Below, piece after piece: positions 61,544 through 64,000 of a stretch of DNA of 64,000 nucleotides. Source of the stretch: Paramicrosporidium saccamoebae (Eukaryota > Rozellomycota). The DNA is taken from positions 57,203-121,202 of the forward strand of contig MTSL01000117.1 of assembly GCA_002794465.1 (NCBI GenBank). The letters are read 5' to 3'. The notes beneath the pieces are model-generated. The model was not told the DNA's origin, made no database searches, and was given only the letters and a program-made list of their open reading frames with translations. The position numbers were made by a program, and so were the translations under genes. Numbering within the stretch: the first letter of the stretch is position 1; each line of letters starts with the position of its first letter.

Positions 61544-63028
61544 TTACGCTCCAGGCATTGGGAATTGAGATGCAAAGGCCTCGACTTCAGCGCCTAGCAT
61601 TTGGATCTGCTTGTTGTCTTGGGCAGCAAGTACAAAGTCTTTTAACAACTTGCTACCGCAACTGTTTTGAATTTGCACAGTAATCTGAACTGCCTTGTGG
61701 AGCAATTCGGCGACTTTGACAAAGTGACTGGCGGTGAATCCTCGAGAAGTGAGCGCTGCCGTACCAATTCGAACGCCTCCAGGAGACATGGCGCTGACGT
61801 CGCCAGCGACAGAGTTTTTGTTAAGGGTAATGTGGGCCATTTCACAAATCTTCTCCACCTTGCTACCTGTAAGCTTCAATGAACGCAGATCCCAGAGGAC
61901 AATGTGATTGTCAGTGCCATCAGTTGCAATGTTATAGCCAAATTTGCACAATGCATCAGCCAGAACTACGGCATTCTTGCGTACAGCGCAGGCGTACTCG
62001 CGAAATTCAGGCTGCGCTGCCTGACGAAGGGCAACTGCTACTCCAGCAATAGTGTTGTTATGTGGACCGCCCTGCGTAGAGGGGAAGACGGCGAAATTCA
62101 TACGCTCTTCCAACGTTGTAGCTTCGCCCTTCAAGCCGACCTTTCGGAAAAAGATCAGACCAGCCCTCGGTCCACGGAGGGTCTTGTGGGTTGTTGTTGT
62201 GACAATGTCGCTCCATTGGAACGGATCAGCTGCTTCCTGAGCGGCAACAAGCCCGCTAATATGGGCCATGTCCATCATCATATACGCTCCATGTTCATCA
62301 GCAATCGCACGAAGCCGTTCATAATCCCATTCTCTTGGATATGCACTTGCTCCGCAGATTAGCACCTTGGGATGGAACAATCGAGCATTCTCTGCCAATT
62401 TGTTGTAATCAATTAGACCAGTCGCCGGATCAACCTGATATGGCATTGACTCGAAGAAGATGCTGGTAGAGGAGATTTTGCGCTTACTGGTCTGATACCC
62501 ATGGGTTAAGTGGCCGCCAGAGGGGAGATCAAGTCCCATAATGCGGTCATGCGGTCCAACCAACCCCGTCAATGCGGCAAAGTTGGCCGTACTCCCTACA
62601 GCTCAGAATAGGCCCTTCATGTACCTGAATAGGGCTGGACATTTACTCCCCACACGGCAGGATCAAGACGGAACGCCTCAAGGGCACGTCGTTGACAGAG
62701 ACGCTCAAGCTCGTCAATGTGTTCATTTCCTGCGTAGTAGCGCGCGCCAGGCAGTCCCTCAGAGTACTTGTTTGTCAAAATGGAGCCATTGGCCTCCATA
62801 ACAGCCACCGAGGTGTAATTCTGAAGCATAAGGGCTCTGGTGAGTTTGTACCTCGGAAGCAATCAGTTCAAGTCCGCGGAGTTGACGGCTCTTTTCCAGC
62901 TCAATAAGCGCATGCACCTCCGGGTCCGCCTCAACCAGTGGCTGGTATAGGACGTGGTTCTAAGGTTTCATGTTAGGACAACCAGTAAATGCTACCGTTA
63001 CAGTTTCATTGTTGTTAATAGTCATCAT
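61544..63028 (-). CDS. Serine hydroxymethyltransferase (cytosolic type)
   Basis: A PLP enzyme interconverting serine and glycine with tetrahydrofolate. Three introns (62960-62995, 36 nt; 62821-62851, 31 nt; 62596-62624, 29 nt) assemble [29 protein letters not shown], then [22 protein letters not shown], then [19 protein letters not shown]. The PLP lysine lies in [15 protein letters not shown]. The first exon is short ([11 protein letters not shown]), with no mitochondrial presequence, so a cytosolic enzyme is likely. The product has 462 residues. The donor of the first intron could lie 6 nt earlier without changing frame. Confidence 0.95.
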
Positions 63029-63091
63029 GGCGCCCAAATTTACAATATTTCTACATTTCTTTGAGTGTCTTGGCGACGAGCCACCAATCAG

Positions 63092-63875
63092 TCAAGTGTG
63101 GTTCTTATGGAATGTAATGCCACCAAGATCAATCTCGAAATGCACTTCTTTCCGAGGAAAGCGCTCATAGTCTGATCTTGCTATCATCAGCGCCCGGTAA
63201 TGTTTTCTCGGCTCTAGCAGCAACTGTAGATCAACCATGACGGACCAATTCTCCCCTAGCGCAGGCACAAGTATCGTATTTCCGCCAAAAAAACGACTGG
63301 TTAGATGATTAGTAACTAACACAGTTGCGGTGCATAGTAGACAACGGACCTGTAATCCAAAAGTGCGAATGGTTCCGACACGCTCATCGATTGTCTCAGT
63401 CTTCAATGAGCGAAAGGGGATGCATACATTATCAATGACGACCAGCGGCATCTAATGCATTAGTAGATGTGTCAGGATTTACAACTTTACATTCAGTCTT
63501 TTCCACCAAACTGCTCACAGTATAAAGCATCTCCTCATAGGAAATCGACACTTTAACGAATATCCTCCTTAACACACCCGCATCGCTGCACAGCTGCTGC
63601 AGCCGAGGAACCGGAAACGAGCCTACCGTGTCTTTTATAAGTAATCGATACAGATTAGGTACCTATCCAGAACACGAATGCCTCTTGGTTCTCGGCCAAG
63701 TACCTTAGACATATCTGCAGGCTATAATTGAGAGAGTGTAAATATGTGTGAACCATAGCAAAGTCTTGCCGCCGCCAGGAAGGCCGCAAAGCTCTATACA
63801 CTGATTTTTGGGTAGTCCTCCAGCTAAGAATTCGTCCAGGACCCCAAATCCACTCCCAAACTTGGCTACATCCAT
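63092..63875 (-). CDS. Rad51C-like recombinase (Rad51 paralogue)
   Basis: A RecA-fold ATPase in homologous recombination. Three introns (63722-63753, 32 nt; 63632-63662, 31 nt; 63452-63485, 34 nt with a TACTAAT branch word) assemble FGVLDEFLAGGLPKNQCIELCG, the Walker A GLPGGGKT, then LCLQICLRYLAENQEAFVFW and DTVGSFPVPRLQQL. Walker B is in LVVIDNVCIPFR. The VPALGENWSVMV and NHLTSRF segments match RAD51C. The spliced length is 228 residues, short for RAD51C, mainly because the N-terminal helix-hairpin domain is absent. An additional 5' exon is not excluded. Confidence 0.8.
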
Positions 63876-63948
63876 AAACTATGGAGATGCCAGAGTTGTA
63901 TGGCTATAAGTATAGATGATATTATTTTAACTCTCCACTCTAACATCG

Positions 63949-64000
63949 GCCCGGCTAGCTCAGTCGGTAGAGCGTGAGACTCTTAATCTCAATGTCGTGG
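63949..64000 (+). tRNA. tRNA-Lys (anticodon CTT), 5' part
   Basis: A tRNA starts with GCCCGGC, a TAGCTCAGTCGGTAGAGC D arm (A box) and the anticodon arm TGAGA-CTCTTAA-TCTCA, with CTT at 34-36. The window ends in the variable/T-arm region, so the 3' part is not seen. Confidence 0.9.

Overview
The window is a very gene-dense stretch of a eukaryotic nuclear genome. Its gene set is fungal or fungal-like: Sac3, Spt5, Dhh1, Cog1, Cue3/ASCC2, Gtr1/RagA, Lunapark, Mediator Med31, Ric1, Rpn12, Vma21, an Src1/Heh-type inner nuclear membrane protein and Tad1. About 45 protein genes and two tRNA genes sit in 64 kb. Divergent start codons can be as little as 18-50 bp apart and convergent stop codons as little as 3-25 bp apart. 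Mitochondrial DNA polymerase gamma, a branched-chain keto-acid dehydrogenase E2 and a mitochondrial-type release-factor methylase point to a mitochondrion with its own genome. My inference is an early-diverging, reduced opisthokont such as a Rozellomycota/Paramicrosporidium-type intracellular parasite. That placement rests on gene density and content, not on a phylogeny.

The dominant structural feature is a population of extremely short spliceosomal introns. I resolved 43 of them in 22 genes, all 27-38 nt (mode 31), from GT (mostly GTA) to AG (mostly TAG), usually with a TAAC/TGAC/CTAAT-like branch element 8-14 nt before the acceptor. Each one restores a conserved protein motif, and every spliced model comes out as a whole number of codons. 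Many genes that look frameshifted are therefore intact.

Layout: 1-5.7 kb holds Sac3 (cut by the window edge), a Drs2-type flippase, RNA polymerase III subunit Rpc37 and a Ubc4/5 E2. 6-14 kb holds an orphan gene, a repeat with an assembly gap, Spt5, Dhh1 and a vacuolar amino-acid transporter. 14-24.6 kb holds a large secreted orphan, Cog1, a small secreted lectin-like protein, Cue3/ASCC2, alpha-mannosidase and BCKDH E2. 24.9-36.6 kb holds Gtr1, Lunapark, kinesin-10, Med31, a VanZ-like protein, a cyclin, polyprenol reductase, Ric1, Lto1 and a leucine carboxyl methyltransferase. 37-48 kb holds a small unknown gene, two tandem membrane-anchored purple acid phosphatases, a Borealin-like protein, a class IV aminotransferase, a Pgm2-type phosphomutase, CDK11 and DNA polymerase gamma. 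48-64 kb holds a candidate box C/D snoRNA, acyl-CoA synthetase, Rpn12, Vma21, a cysteine-rich membrane protein, Trm7, Mtq1, Src1, Tad1, a TCP11/Sok1 protein, tRNA-Arg, serine hydroxymethyltransferase, a Rad51C-type recombinase and the start of tRNA-Lys.

The genes are housekeeping and not functionally clustered. Short tandem repeats (5-40 bp units) sit almost only in 3' flanks, mainly between convergent genes, whereas divergent promoters are tiny and repeat-free. The most novel material is the intron population, the minimal bidirectional promoters, the snoRNA candidate and three unrecognised secreted or membrane proteins.
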